From DATEMU01 sp964414585 (GTDB lineage: Bacteria; Planctomycetota; Phycisphaerae; UBA1845; UTPLA1): DNA of 64,000 nucleotides. Position numbers and translations under genes: made by a program. Of the stretch, positions 25,020 through 35,974 are shown piece after piece (positions within the stretch are counted from its first letter, which is position 1; each line of letters begins with the position of its first letter). Below the pieces are notes generated by a model that saw nothing but the letters and a program-made list of their open reading frames with translations, was not told where the DNA came from and made no database searches. Location: positions 1 to 64,000 of the forward strand of contig CAYPXR010000094.1 of assembly GCA_964414585.1 (NCBI GenBank). The letters run 5' to 3'.

Positions 25020-25910
25020 GTGCGACGTAGATTGCTGCAAATCGTGATAGTCGCGGGCCTTGCACTCGGGGCGGCTCCGGCCTTGGCGGATATCGTATTT
25101 AGCCAATTGCCGAGGCAAATCGGCGGTTTTGTCTCCGACACCGACCAGACATTCTTCGGGCAGCCGCATTATTGGCAGCGCAACGCCGAAGATTTTCTAC
25201 TAGACGAACTTTGGGACATCAGGCAGGCAGTATTCTGGGGATATTATTCCAACGCCTTATTCGGGCCGGACAACGAGACAATGCGGGTTCGGATTTATGG
25301 TGCGCGGGAAAGTGACGGTTTGCCGGATGAAGGAAATATCATCTATGAGCAGATCGTTCAGAATCCTCATCGCCAAGAAACTGGTCTGGCCGTTTCCTCT
25401 TTGACGTTGGTTCCCGAATATCAATACACAATCGATCTGACTTCGCCGGTTTCGATCGAAGCGGCCACGACCTATTGGTTCGAAGCTGTCCAAGTTGGGG
25501 ATCCGGACAGCGACTTCTTTTGGGAATCGGCACACACAGCCACGCCACAAGATCGAATTGCCAGCTACAACGCCAACCACCCAGATTGGTTTTATCAGGG
25601 TCCTCGCGTGGGCCTCGCATTTCAACTCTTAACTCCCGAGCCTCATACACTCGGGATCATGTTGGCTAGCTTGCTATTGTTTCCACGACGGCGCGGTCGG
25701 CGTGAATATCGTGCGCGGTCGGGCTGCGTGTTTTGCGGACGATGCACCGACTTAGAGTGTCATATTCAAGGCACTCATTTTGAAAGTGATCTGGAAATAT
25801 CTAACATTTCGTTGGCTTCGCGGAGTTATCGGGGTATAATGGGAATAGGAGCGCGAGCGAACCACCGGCTGCATCGAGGAAGACCGTGGGCAAGAAGATT
25901 CGATTCGTGA
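25020..25910 (+). CDS. PEP-CTERM protein (tandem paralogue 1) with an extended C-terminal tail
   Basis: The chosen start is GTG at 25020, nine bases after GGAGGA, and gives a signal peptide ending at ALA-D. The frame stays open upstream through the hexanucleotide repeat, but that part has no ribosome site. The body (RVRIYGARESDGLPDEGNIIYEQ, YTIDLTSPVSIEAATTYWFEAVQVGDPDSDFFWE) is shared with the next gene. The sorting signal TPEPHTLGIMLASLLLFPRRRGRR ends near residue 228, yet the frame runs another 65 residues of non-conserved sequence to a stop inside the next gene. The original stop may have been lost. Function unknown; exported surface protein. Confidence 0.75.
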   Translation: MRRRLLQIVIVAGLALGAAPALADIVFSQLPRQIGGFVSDTDQTFFGQPHYWQRNAEDFLLDELWDIRQAVFWGYYSNALFGPDNETMRVRIYGARESDGLPDEGNIIYEQIVQNPHRQETGLAVSSLTLVPEYQYTIDLTSPVSIEAATTYWFEAVQVGDPDSDFFWESAHTATPQDRIASYNANHPDWFYQGPRVGLAFQLLTPEPHTLGIMLASLLLFPRRRGRREYRARSGCVFCGRCTDLECHIQGTHFESDLEISNISLASRSYRGIMGIGARANHRLHRGRPWARRFDS

Positions 25911-26596
25911 TCTTGGTTGCTGTAGCGAACGCGGCGATTTGCTCGCTGGCGTCGGCGGACATCATCGTGCAACAACCCCCGGACCCGTTCGGCGGACCAG
26001 GGGCTGATACGTTGTTCCGCAATCAATTTAACCAGGTCGTCTGGCAGCAGGTAGCAGACAACGTACAGATCGGAACATCTGCGACAGTTCGTCGAGTTTC
26101 CTGGCAGGGGTTTTATGGCGGATCAGATACACCAGTCACCCAGCCGCCACCAATGGAGACCATGCGAATACGGTTTTACGGCGCGCGGATCGGCGATGGT
26201 CTGCCAGATGACGGTAACGTCCTTCTTGAGGAATATCATGCGGATACTGTGCGCACAGCGACGGGTGGCACGGTACACGTCGGCGGCAACCCGCTTGAGT
26301 ATCGTTACCAAGTCGATCTAAACGTTCCATTATTGTTGGCCGCTGATGCTCGATATTGGTTAGAGATTGTTCAAATTGGCGACATAGAGTCAGCTTTTCG
26401 ATGGGAGGATGGCTTCGGAATCATCAACGGGCAAGCTTATATCAATTCAAGTGGCCCCTACTGGAGGACTGATGTAGGCAGCCGAGCTTTCGAGCTTTCT
26501 ACCGTTCCAGAGCCCTCGATGGCGTTGCTGTTTTTGGGGGTCATCAGCCTTTTGACTGGTCATAGATATCGCTCAGAGAGGAGGTGCGCTGAATAA
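25886..26596 (+). CDS. PEP-CTERM protein (tandem paralogue 2)
   Basis: A 236-residue exported protein. GTG start with GAGGAA five bases upstream; signal peptide ending SLASA-D. The body matches the preceding gene segment for segment (DIIVQQPPDPFGG against DIVFSQLPRQIGG, MRIRFYGARIGDGLPDDGNVLLEEY, ADARYWLEIVQIGDIESAFRWED). The end VPEPSMALLFLGVISLLTGHRYRSERR is a PEP-CTERM signal. The two genes arose by tandem duplication; this one overlaps the extended tail of its partner by 25 bases. Function unknown. Confidence 0.82.
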   Translation: MGKKIRFVILVAVANAAICSLASADIIVQQPPDPFGGPGADTLFRNQFNQVVWQQVADNVQIGTSATVRRVSWQGFYGGSDTPVTQPPPMETMRIRFYGARIGDGLPDDGNVLLEEYHADTVRTATGGTVHVGGNPLEYRYQVDLNVPLLLAADARYWLEIVQIGDIESAFRWEDGFGIINGQAYINSSGPYWRTDVGSRAFELSTVPEPSMALLFLGVISLLTGHRYRSERRCAE

Positions 26597-26672
26597 TCGT
26601 TACAAGCTGATGGTTCGTTCTGTGATCGGATTGAACCAAGTCGATTGAACTCTGCACAGGAGAGGCCTATCC

Positions 26673-26936
26673 ATGTGTACACTTCTTGTGAACTCCAGAC
26701 GCAGCGTTCGGGCCGGAGTTGTTCGTTTCTTTCTTTCATTTTGCATCGTTTGCACAATTTTTCCCACTGTCGCCAAGCCCGATTGTCCGGACTTGCCTCC
26801 GACGCAACCTGTCGAAGGCGTCGTTTCAGCAACAGGCTTGCGTGGTTCCGTCGGAATCGATGGTTGTGGCCAGTTCGTCATTGCCTGGGATGAGCTGGTC
26901 TTCCCCACTAGGAGTGGACACCTAGAAGCGAGATAA
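26673..26936 (+). CDS. Secreted protein truncated by an IS end
   Basis: An 87-codon frame with a good ribosome site (AGGAGAGG) and a signal peptide (VRFFLSFCIVCTIFPTVA). About 55 mature residues follow (DCPDLPPTQPVEGVVSATG, GSVGIDGCGQFVIAWDEL). From 26896 on the sequence is the IS end, which supplies the last 13 codons (FPTRSGHLEAR) and the stop. The 5' half of a real secreted-protein gene, most likely inactive. The 3' half may be what now follows as the frame at 26959. Confidence 0.55.
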   Translation: MCTLLVNSRRSVRAGVVRFFLSFCIVCTIFPTVAKPDCPDLPPTQPVEGVVSATGLRGSVGIDGCGQFVIAWDELVFPTRSGHLEAR

Positions 26937-26973
26937 TGGATCTCGCGGGAGGTGTTCGATGAGTCAAGGGAAG
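26896..26973 (+). mobile_element. Solo IS3-family-like end (exact inverted copy of 1-78)
   Basis: 78 bases identical to the reverse complement of 1-78, beginning TGGTCTTCCCCACTAGG. It contains the promoter-proximal part and the first five codons of the presumed transposase (ATG at 26959). No transposase continues after it: the frame passes directly into unrelated Asp/Cys-rich repeats. So either only the end was left after a deletion, or recombination between IS copies replaced the rest. Confidence 0.65.
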
Positions 26974-27354
26974 ACCAACGCCAGCGGAAGTCTGGACTGC
27001 AACACGAACGGGATACCGGACGAGTGCGACATTGCGGCGTGCGAGAGCGCCCCGGCGTGCGGCGATTGCAATATGAACGGGATTCCCGATGCCTGCGACA
27101 TTGCGGCGGAGATCAGCACGGACGCGGATACCGACGGCGTGCCGGACGAGTGCGAGGAAGAGAGCCTGATGGGTGGCGGTTCGTCGATGATGACCGGCGG
27201 CGGGGAATGGGACGAAGCGGCCGCGTGGGAGGCGTTTTACGAATGGTCCGCCGAGCAGTGTTGGGGACCGTTGTGCGACGACCCGATGGATGCGCAGTTC
27301 GCGGCGATGGTCGTGAAGCTTCAAGAGCTTGGGCTGCCGGTGCGAGGGCGGTGA
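26959..27354 (+). CDS. Chimeric frame: IS start codons fused to a DCNxNGxPDxCD repeat protein fragment
   Basis: 131 codons. MSQGK comes from the IS end, then the frame continues in phase into DCNTNGIPDECDI, CNMNGIPDACDI and DTDGVPDECEEE, the calcium-binding repeats common at the C-termini of planctomycete secreted proteins. The end is a 65-residue Met/Gly linker and an acidic, Trp-containing helix (WDEAAAWEAFYEW, MDAQFAAMVVKLQELG). It has no signal peptide now, although such repeats normally lie outside the cytoplasm. It may be the 3' half of the gene beginning at 26673. Expression from the IS start signals is possible. Confidence 0.5.
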   Translation: MSQGKTNASGSLDCNTNGIPDECDIAACESAPACGDCNMNGIPDACDIAAEISTDADTDGVPDECEEESLMGGGSSMMTGGGEWDEAAAWEAFYEWSAEQCWGPLCDDPMDAQFAAMVVKLQELGLPVRGR

Positions 27355-27396
27355 TAACGCCGTAATGGAAATCGGCAGACGCAGCCCGCCGCACGA

Positions 27397-28335
27397 CTAC
27401 GACCCGGCGCGGACGGCCTTCCAGATGAATTGCAGCAGGATCGCTCCCGTCTTGTCTCCGGGCGCGCCGATCAGGTGATTCGCCGTCGTGTGGTCCCGGC
27501 CGGAAAGCCGGGACGTTTCGGCCTGGCCGCCGGCCAGGCGAATGATCATGGCCATGCGTTCGCTGGCGACTCGCGATTCCGGGTTTCCATTTTCCGCGCT
27601 GGCAAAGAGAAAGGGCGGCATCGGCTTGCTGTCACCGATATGGAAAATCGGTGAGGCGTCATGCCAGCTTTGCCGGTCCGAACCAAAATTCTTCCTGATG
27701 TAATCCGCGTACATCCCACCGCTTTTGACCTTCTCCACCAGATCGAACGCCCCGCCGCTCCAACTGACGACCGCCAGGAGATCGGCCGGGCGCATTTGCA
27801 CGCTGGCGAGCGGCGCCGGGTCGAGCCCGACAAACGTCACGAGGTGGCATCCGGCGGAGTGGCCCATGAGGACAAGTTTGCGCGGATCGCCGCCGTACTT
27901 AACGACGTGATCGCGCAGCCAGCGGATCGCCGCCGCCACGTCGTTGACTTGTGCCGGGTGCTGGGCCGTGCCGCTCAGGCGATAGTTGACGCTGACGAAG
28001 ACGATCCCGTTTTCGTTGAAGAACTTGGGCTTGTAGCTCACCTCGGATTTGTCGCCCTTGGTCCACTCGCCGCCGTGGACGAAAATGACGACGGGAACTT
28101 CCTTCGCGGATTTCGGCGCATAAAGATCGAGTGTCTGCTGCGACGCGCCACCGGGGACGTAGGGGATATCCCGCTTGACGACGCTGCCGTCGGCGATGAC
28201 GGGCGTCATGTCCGGCCGCTCTTTCTCCGGACGAGGCTGGGAGGCAGCCGGTTGGGCGGTGAGGGTTGAGGGGAAAAGAATCGCGATCGACAAGAATGGA
28301 AGAATTGGACCTTTTGGCATGTTGCACCGATTCAT
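27397..28335 (-). CDS. Secreted alpha/beta hydrolase (BD-FAE/esterase-lipase-like)
   Basis: A 312-residue protein with a signal peptide (LPFLSIAILFPSTLTAQPA). The hydrolase core shows the oxyanion motif VVIFVHGGEW, the nucleophile elbow LVLMGHSAGCHL (Ser), VSWSGGAFDL, and a late GRDHTTANHLIG that can supply the catalytic His. The fold resembles feruloyl or acetyl-xylan esterase-like carboxylesterases (DUF4886/BD-FAE group). It probably removes ester groups from polymers in the periplasm. It starts 10 bases after the pseudopilin gene stop, so the two may be cotranscribed. A Met at 28320 is an alternative start. Confidence 0.85.
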   Translation of the reverse strand: MNRCNMPKGPILPFLSIAILFPSTLTAQPAASQPRPEKERPDMTPVIADGSVVKRDIPYVPGGASQQTLDLYAPKSAKEVPVVIFVHGGEWTKGDKSEVSYKPKFFNENGIVFVSVNYRLSGTAQHPAQVNDVAAAIRWLRDHVVKYGGDPRKLVLMGHSAGCHLVTFVGLDPAPLASVQMRPADLLAVVSWSGGAFDLVEKVKSGGMYADYIRKNFGSDRQSWHDASPIFHIGDSKPMPPFLFASAENGNPESRVASERMAMIIRLAGGQAETSRLSGRDHTTANHLIGAPGDKTGAILLQFIWKAVRAGS

Positions 28336-28345
28336 GTCTTAATAA

Positions 28346-29305
28346 TTAGGGAAAAACAGTTTGTGGGTCAACATAGACCGTCGGCCCCGTGAAGTTTTCG
28401 ATCTTCTTCTGCTCGACAAGTTCGGGCGGGTCGCTGCTGGTCAACGCGCGGGGGAACTTGTCGGCCAGGATCGCGCCCACGTGGCCGTCGGCAGATGCGA
28501 CGTTGGCCGATCCATCCGGGCGTTGGCGACCGGGATGGCGGTAGCCAATCCGACTGTTGGTGTCGCCCAGTCGCGTGACCGTCTGCCGGCCCATGTAGAC
28601 GCCGTCGGACAGGACGATTAACCGCGTCGAGACGTTGCTGTTCGTGCGATGCAGGCGGATGTACTCGCCGTGACTGTCCGGGCCCAATCCAATCGAAGCC
28701 GTGTAGTGCTGGTCCGAAGCGGCGATACTGGCCGGCGCGCTGCCGATGGGGTTGTACGCATTAATCCAGTAACTCACACGAATGATCTTGTGAAAGCCCC
28801 ATTCCGGAATCGTCACCGGCACCTTGGGCGAGCTGTCACCGCCCGACGTCGTAAACTTGAGCGGCCAATCGGTCCAACCGCGCGGCTTGTTCGGATCCGT
28901 TCCCGTCTGACCGTCCTTGACGCCCTCGATGTCCACGGTGCGCGGGCAATAGAAGACCGTCCGCGTGTCGCGCTCGTTGGAGGGGACGAGATGATCGCGG
29001 TCGAGGATCGGGCCCCATCCATCCAGCGGTTGCTGCGGTCCGCCGGTGAAGTTGGCGGACGAACCAGGAATTGGCGGCAGGTTGTACGACGGAATGACAA
29101 AGCCGTCGTTGGCATCGGCATACATCACGATGCCGATCCCCAGCATGTGCAGATTGGCCTTGCACTTGACGGAATAGGCTTCCGCGCGAGATCCCGAAAG
29201 GGCCGGCACGAGAATCGCCAGCAGCAAGGCGATGATGCTGATGACGACCAGTAGTTCGATCAATGTGAATGCATTGGCAACGCGCAATCGACTTCCGGGA
29301 GGCAT
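28346..29305 (-). CDS. Type II secretion-like pseudopilin with H-X9-DG-type C-terminus
   Basis: A 319-residue protein that begins MPPGSRLRVANAFTLIELLVV, i.e. a type IV prepilin leader with cleavage before Phe-Thr-Leu-Ile-Glu, followed by the membrane helix. It has a globular part with CPRTVDIEG and DSHGEYIRLHRTNSN, and near the C-terminus GSANVASADGHVGAI, the DUF1559-like ending of planctomycete pseudopilins. Planctomycetes carry dozens of these; they may act in secretion or in surface structures. The start is the ATG at 29305, preceded by GGAG; a Met at 29383 lacks a site. Confidence 0.85.
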   Translation of the reverse strand: MPPGSRLRVANAFTLIELLVVISIIALLLAILVPALSGSRAEAYSVKCKANLHMLGIGIVMYADANDGFVIPSYNLPPIPGSSANFTGGPQQPLDGWGPILDRDHLVPSNERDTRTVFYCPRTVDIEGVKDGQTGTDPNKPRGWTDWPLKFTTSGGDSSPKVPVTIPEWGFHKIIRVSYWINAYNPIGSAPASIAASDQHYTASIGLGPDSHGEYIRLHRTNSNVSTRLIVLSDGVYMGRQTVTRLGDTNSRIGYRHPGRQRPDGSANVASADGHVGAILADKFPRALTSSDPPELVEQKKIENFTGPTVYVDPQTVFP

Positions 29306-29513
29306 CAGCAATCTCCATTGCCTACCACGACCCTGAACGACGTCGACAGCATCATAGGGACTCCCGGCGTGTTGACCATTCACTGGTTAAGGCGGCGTGA
29401 AGCGCGGCGAATGGTGCCCTCCCCAATTATTTGACAGCGCAGGAAAGTCGGTCTAAATTTCCGGTTCTTTTACGGATTCACCGCGCGGGGGATGAAAGGA
29501 ATCGAGGATCGCC

Positions 29514-32273
<2,760 letters not shown>

Positions 32274-32451
32274 CCATCAGCCAGCGTTCGCTGCCCTTTC
32301 CAATGGATGTATTTTTTCATATCCAAGATATCTCATTCCCTTGAATTCGCGCGCGCCGCCGAGTTATGCTTTACGGATCCTGTCGTCGGGACGCTTAAGA
32401 GTCTAATTTGAGCAGCCGCTGATCCGGTTCAATTAACAAGAGGAGTGGGCA

Positions 32452-35400
32452 ATGAAATCGCTATCGATTGGATTTTGCGCAATCTTCACGTTGGTTTTCG
32501 GGCCTTCATCGGTATCCGCCCAAGTCGCAGAAACGAATTATGTACCTGGCGAAGTCTTGGTTGTCTTCAAGCCCGGCATTGCCAAGTCCAGCCGCGATAC
32601 CGTTTTGACAAACATGGGCTGCCGTGTGATTCGTGAATATCCGAATCTCGACATCGTCCAAGTCAGTACAGTGTCAGGAAAGTCCGAGGTTCAAACCGCC
32701 AATCAACTTCGATTGGACCCCCGCGTGGAAGGAGCAAGCCCGAATTTTATTCGCCCCGCGATAGGTCATTTGACAACGCCAAACGATCCTTCGTATGCAC
32801 AACAGTGGGGACTCAACAACACTGGAATTAATTTGGTCGGTGCGCCGCCGCCGATGGGCGGCTTCGCCAATCCGGTTGGCATCATCGATGCCGACATCGA
32901 TGCGCCACAGGGATGGGTGCATACCACGAATTGTCAGGGGCTGGTCGTCGCGGTACTGGACACGGGAACGGATCTGGGGCATCCGGATTTTGGAGGAAAC
33001 GCGCCAGGGGGCAATCTGTGGACGAACCCCGGCGAGATCGCCGGCAATGGCATCGATGACGACGTCAACGGCGTAGTAGATGACGTCAACGGCATTAACG
33101 TTGGCGCTTACGAGATGTATTCCATTCGACCCCCGGCGCATAACGTCTATGCAACAGGGGATTGGATCGTGCTCGACAACGACAGTTCACGGACGATCAG
33201 TGTGGGTGACATGCGATTAACGGCGACCGCGGGCGGCGCTGCCGGTTCCGTCGTGGGAGCTGGAAACGCTGATGTGGGAGCGACGTTGACGGATTTTGAC
33301 AGTTGGGTCGTTCCCGTTGCGGGGGCCAACCCGAATACACCAATCTTGATTCGCCACGTCGAGTTCGTGGTCGATGGGCGATACAACAATGGGGAGTGGG
33401 TCATCCGTGACAATGATGCCTCCGGAACGATTTCCGTGGGGGATCAGCGATTAGACGCGACCGTCGGCGGCGCCGCCGGAACCGTCGTTGCCGCGGTGGA
33501 CCCGGACGTCGGGCTTGGGCTGATCAACTTTGTCCGTGTTCCGAATGCAGCCGTAAACGACTTCGACGGGCACGGAACCGATTGCGCGAGTGTGATCGGC
33601 GCCATGGGAAACAACGGGATCGACATCGCCGGCGTCTGTTGGCGCGCGCTGATTCTGACGGTGAAAGCCGGTCGACAAGTTCCCGGAAACGCCAACATGA
33701 GCGACGCCGACCAGATCGCCGGAATTAGTTACCTCATCGGTCTTCGTATTCGAGCGGTCAATCCCGTCAACGTCCGAATCATGAATGTGTCCTACGGGGG
33801 TCCGAGTTTTTCTTCGGCGCTTCGTTCGGCGATTAACGCAGCCGGAGCCGCCGGCATTTTGTACACCACCGCTGCCGGTAACAACGCCGTGGACAATGAC
33901 GGCGGCCCCGAGGCGATCTATCGCGATGTGGATACTTCGGGCACGGTGACCGCCGGGGACATCCGACTCAACGGCATCCGCATAGGCGTGTCCTATTTTG
34001 AAAACAGTACTGTCGCCGCGGCGGATGGGGATGCTGCAGCAGTGCTTACCTTGGCCGCCTTTAATGCCAATGAGCGCCACGCGGACCCCGATGCCAGCGC
34101 AAACTACACGCCGGGGGAAGCGATTTATCAAGATGTGGATGCTTCGGGAACGGTGACGGCCGGCGACGTTCGTTTGACACTGGTCAGCGCGGCCCCTAAC
34201 CAATACGGCTATGCGCGCATCAAGACGGGAACCGGTCTCCTTGAGACAGGATCGGGCCTTGTCGTTGCAGGCGATACCGATATCGGCACCGCCCTGATCG
34301 CCTTCAATGCCAACGAACGGCATTTGAGCCTGAACAATGTGCCGAACCCGCCGGGACCGAACATCAGTAACGGTCTGCTCGATCCATTTAACGGGAATCT
34401 CCCATGCGCCTATGACCTGCCAAGCACCCTTTGCGTGGCGGCTTCCGACGTCCTGGACAACCTGGCGTCGTTCTCCTGTTGGGGTCGGCGGTCGGTGGAC
34501 CTGGCGGCCCCTGGGGAAGACCTGCTGATGCTTCGGTTGGTCGCCAACGGCGGCGGCACGCATTTCAACAGCGGAACCTCTTTTGCAGCGCCGATGGTGG
34601 CCGGCATTTCGGCGCACTTCTGGTCGTTGCCCTCTTTTGCCGCGCATACGATCGCACAACTGAAAACCCGCTTGATGACCGGTACAAACGGCCCCGTCGG
34701 CACGCCGCATCCTCACGGCGTGGATCCGCGTTGGGGCCTTCGTGGGGCCGTGGTGAGCGGACTGACCGCACTGACCGGAGATGGCCGGGCGCGCCTGACC
34801 TCCGGAGACGATTTTGGCGATGCGCCCGACCCGAAATATCCGACCAAGCTGTCGACCGGGGTACCGGCCATGCGCAAGGGCGCGCGCCACGAAGATATCG
34901 GTGAAGAATGGTTGGGCAAATCAGCGGACGTCTATCCGGTCGCCTTTAGCTGCGTCAGTCCTGAGTTTGATGCGACGAACAATCCGGCCTTGTGGCCGAA
35001 CGATCCGGACGGCGTGCCGAATCTGGTGGACAATGACGCGTGTGACGACGGCGTGGATCTCTTTGGGCCGTTCAACTTCAGTGACATTCCTCCGGCGCTG
35101 CCTGTCATCGCCCAGGTGGATGTTTACGTCGACACCGAAAACAACACCGCCCTTGACCTGGATGGCGGGCGTTACGGCGGAGGACATGCGGCCGGCGACG
35201 GCGTCCACAGGCCCGGTGACAGCAAACTGATCTGGGTCAACGGCTTTTTTGATTGGAACGGTGACGGCGATTGGGACGATGCCAACGAGCACGTATTCAT
35301 GCTTCGCGTCGATCCTTCTGCTTTTATTCCGGCCAGCGGTGGCAAATACACCATCCTCTTTAACATGCCGACGGCGCCGGTCCCCGATCCGATGCCGGTC

Positions 35401-35871
35401 TATTACGCCCGTTTCCGACTCGACTACGGCGAAAACCTGGGCCAGGGAGTTGGGGCGTTTCCGCCTCACGCCGTCGGACCCAGTGCCGGTGGCCGCGTCA
35501 AGTTCTGGGACGATCTCGGCGGACTCCCGTTTGTCCCGGGCGCCGGCGCGGCGCGTCGATACGAATCGATTCCGGCGGGAAATCAGGAGTTTCTCGATCT
35601 CACTTACGGTCTTGCGCAGTTCGGCGAAGTGGAGGATTATCCCTTCACGCCGAATTCAGAGTCCTATCCTTGCCCGAACAACTGTCCCGGTGATATGAAC
35701 CTGGATCTGACGCTCAATGGTCTGGACATTGCGGGTTTCATCGATTGCCTATTTTCCGGTCCGGGCGTGGATTGCGGCTGCGCCGACATCAACGGCGACA
35801 CGTCCATTACGCAGGCGGACATCCCGGTATTCGTCAATCGACTCTTGACCAAGGCGCCTTGTATCCCGTGA
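32452..35871 (+). CDS. Secreted subtilisin-like protease (S8) with four repeat insertions, GEVED-like domain and dockerin
   Basis: A 1139-residue protein. Signal peptide, then a fervidolysin-like propeptide (residues 30-105, YVPGEVLVVFKPGIAKSSR). The catalytic domain has D170 (VVAVLDTGTDLGHPDF), H374 (FDGHGTDCASVIG), oxyanion N477 (TTAAGNN) and S710 (GTSFAAPMVAG). The spacing is far too large: two copies of a 65-75-residue repeat (xWxVxDNDxSxTISVGDxRL) sit between Asp and His (about 226-360), and two similar copies (AIYxDVDxSGTVTAGDxRL) between Asn and Ser (about 484-625). After the protease come a long beta-rich region ending in FGEVEDYPFTP (GEVED type) and a C-terminal dockerin-like pair (CPGDMNLDLTLNGLDIAGF, CADINGDTSITQADIPVF). 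Confidence 0.88.
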   Translation: MKSLSIGFCAIFTLVFGPSSVSAQVAETNYVPGEVLVVFKPGIAKSSRDTVLTNMGCRVIREYPNLDIVQVSTVSGKSEVQTANQLRLDPRVEGASPNFIRPAIGHLTTPNDPSYAQQWGLNNTGINLVGAPPPMGGFANPVGIIDADIDAPQGWVHTTNCQGLVVAVLDTGTDLGHPDFGGNAPGGNLWTNPGEIAGNGIDDDVNGVVDDVNGINVGAYEMYSIRPPAHNVYATGDWIVLDNDSSRTISVGDMRLTATAGGAAGSVVGAGNADVGATLTDFDSWVVPVAGANPNTPILIRHVEFVVDGRYNNGEWVIRDNDASGTISVGDQRLDATVGGAAGTVVAAVDPDVGLGLINFVRVPNAAVNDFDGHGTDCASVIGAMGNNGIDIAGVCWRALILTVKAGRQVPGNANMSDADQIAGISYLIGLRIRAVNPVNVRIMNVSYGGPSFSSALRSAINAAGAAGILYTTAAGNNAVDNDGGPEAIYRDVDTSGTVTAGDIRLNGIRIGVSYFENSTVAAADGDAAAVLTLAAFNANERHADPDASANYTPGEAIYQDVDASGTVTAGDVRLTLVSAAPNQYGYARIKTGTGLLETGSGLVVAGDTDIGTALIAFNANERHLSLNNVPNPPGPNISNGLLDPFNGNLPCAYDLPSTLCVAASDVLDNLASFSCWGRRSVDLAAPGEDLLMLRLVANGGGTHFNSGTSFAAPMVAGISAHFWSLPSFAAHTIAQLKTRLMTGTNGPVGTPHPHGVDPRWGLRGAVVSGLTALTGDGRARLTSGDDFGDAPDPKYPTKLSTGVPAMRKGARHEDIGEEWLGKSADVYPVAFSCVSPEFDATNNPALWPNDPDGVPNLVDNDACDDGVDLFGPFNFSDIPPALPVIAQVDVYVDTENNTALDLDGGRYGGGHAAGDGVHRPGDSKLIWVNGFFDWNGDGDWDDANEHVFMLRVDPSAFIPASGGKYTILFNMPTAPVPDPMPVYYARFRLDYGENLGQGVGAFPPHAVGPSAGGRVKFWDDLGGLPFVPGAGAARRYESIPAGNQEFLDLTYGLAQFGEVEDYPFTPNSESYPCPNNCPGDMNLDLTLNGLDIAGFIDCLFSGPGVDCGCADINGDTSITQADIPVFVNRLLTKAPCIP

Positions 35872-35874
35872 CCC

Positions 35875-35950
35875 GATGACCGGCGCGAACGTCGGTCTTG
35901 AGTTGCACCAGCGCGGCGTTCATTTCATTCACGTCCGCGAGGAGGCCGTC
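35875..35950 (-). pseudogene. Fragment of a gene like the small membrane-protein gene at 39831
   Basis: Bases about 35881-35948 match 40016-40083 with only scattered mismatches. On the minus strand they encode LLADVNEMNAALVQLKTDV, against LRADVNELNAALVQLKSDV in the complete gene. No start, signal sequence or membrane helix accompanies the fragment. It is a decayed copy left by a duplication. Confidence 0.6.
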
Positions 35951-35974
35951 TGATTGATTCGGAGGTGTATTGCC

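Noticed and set aside
33451..34890. A 479-codon minus-strand frame inside the subtilase gene
   Set aside because: Shadow of the GC-rich coding strand; no recognisable motif and full overlap with a well-supported protease.
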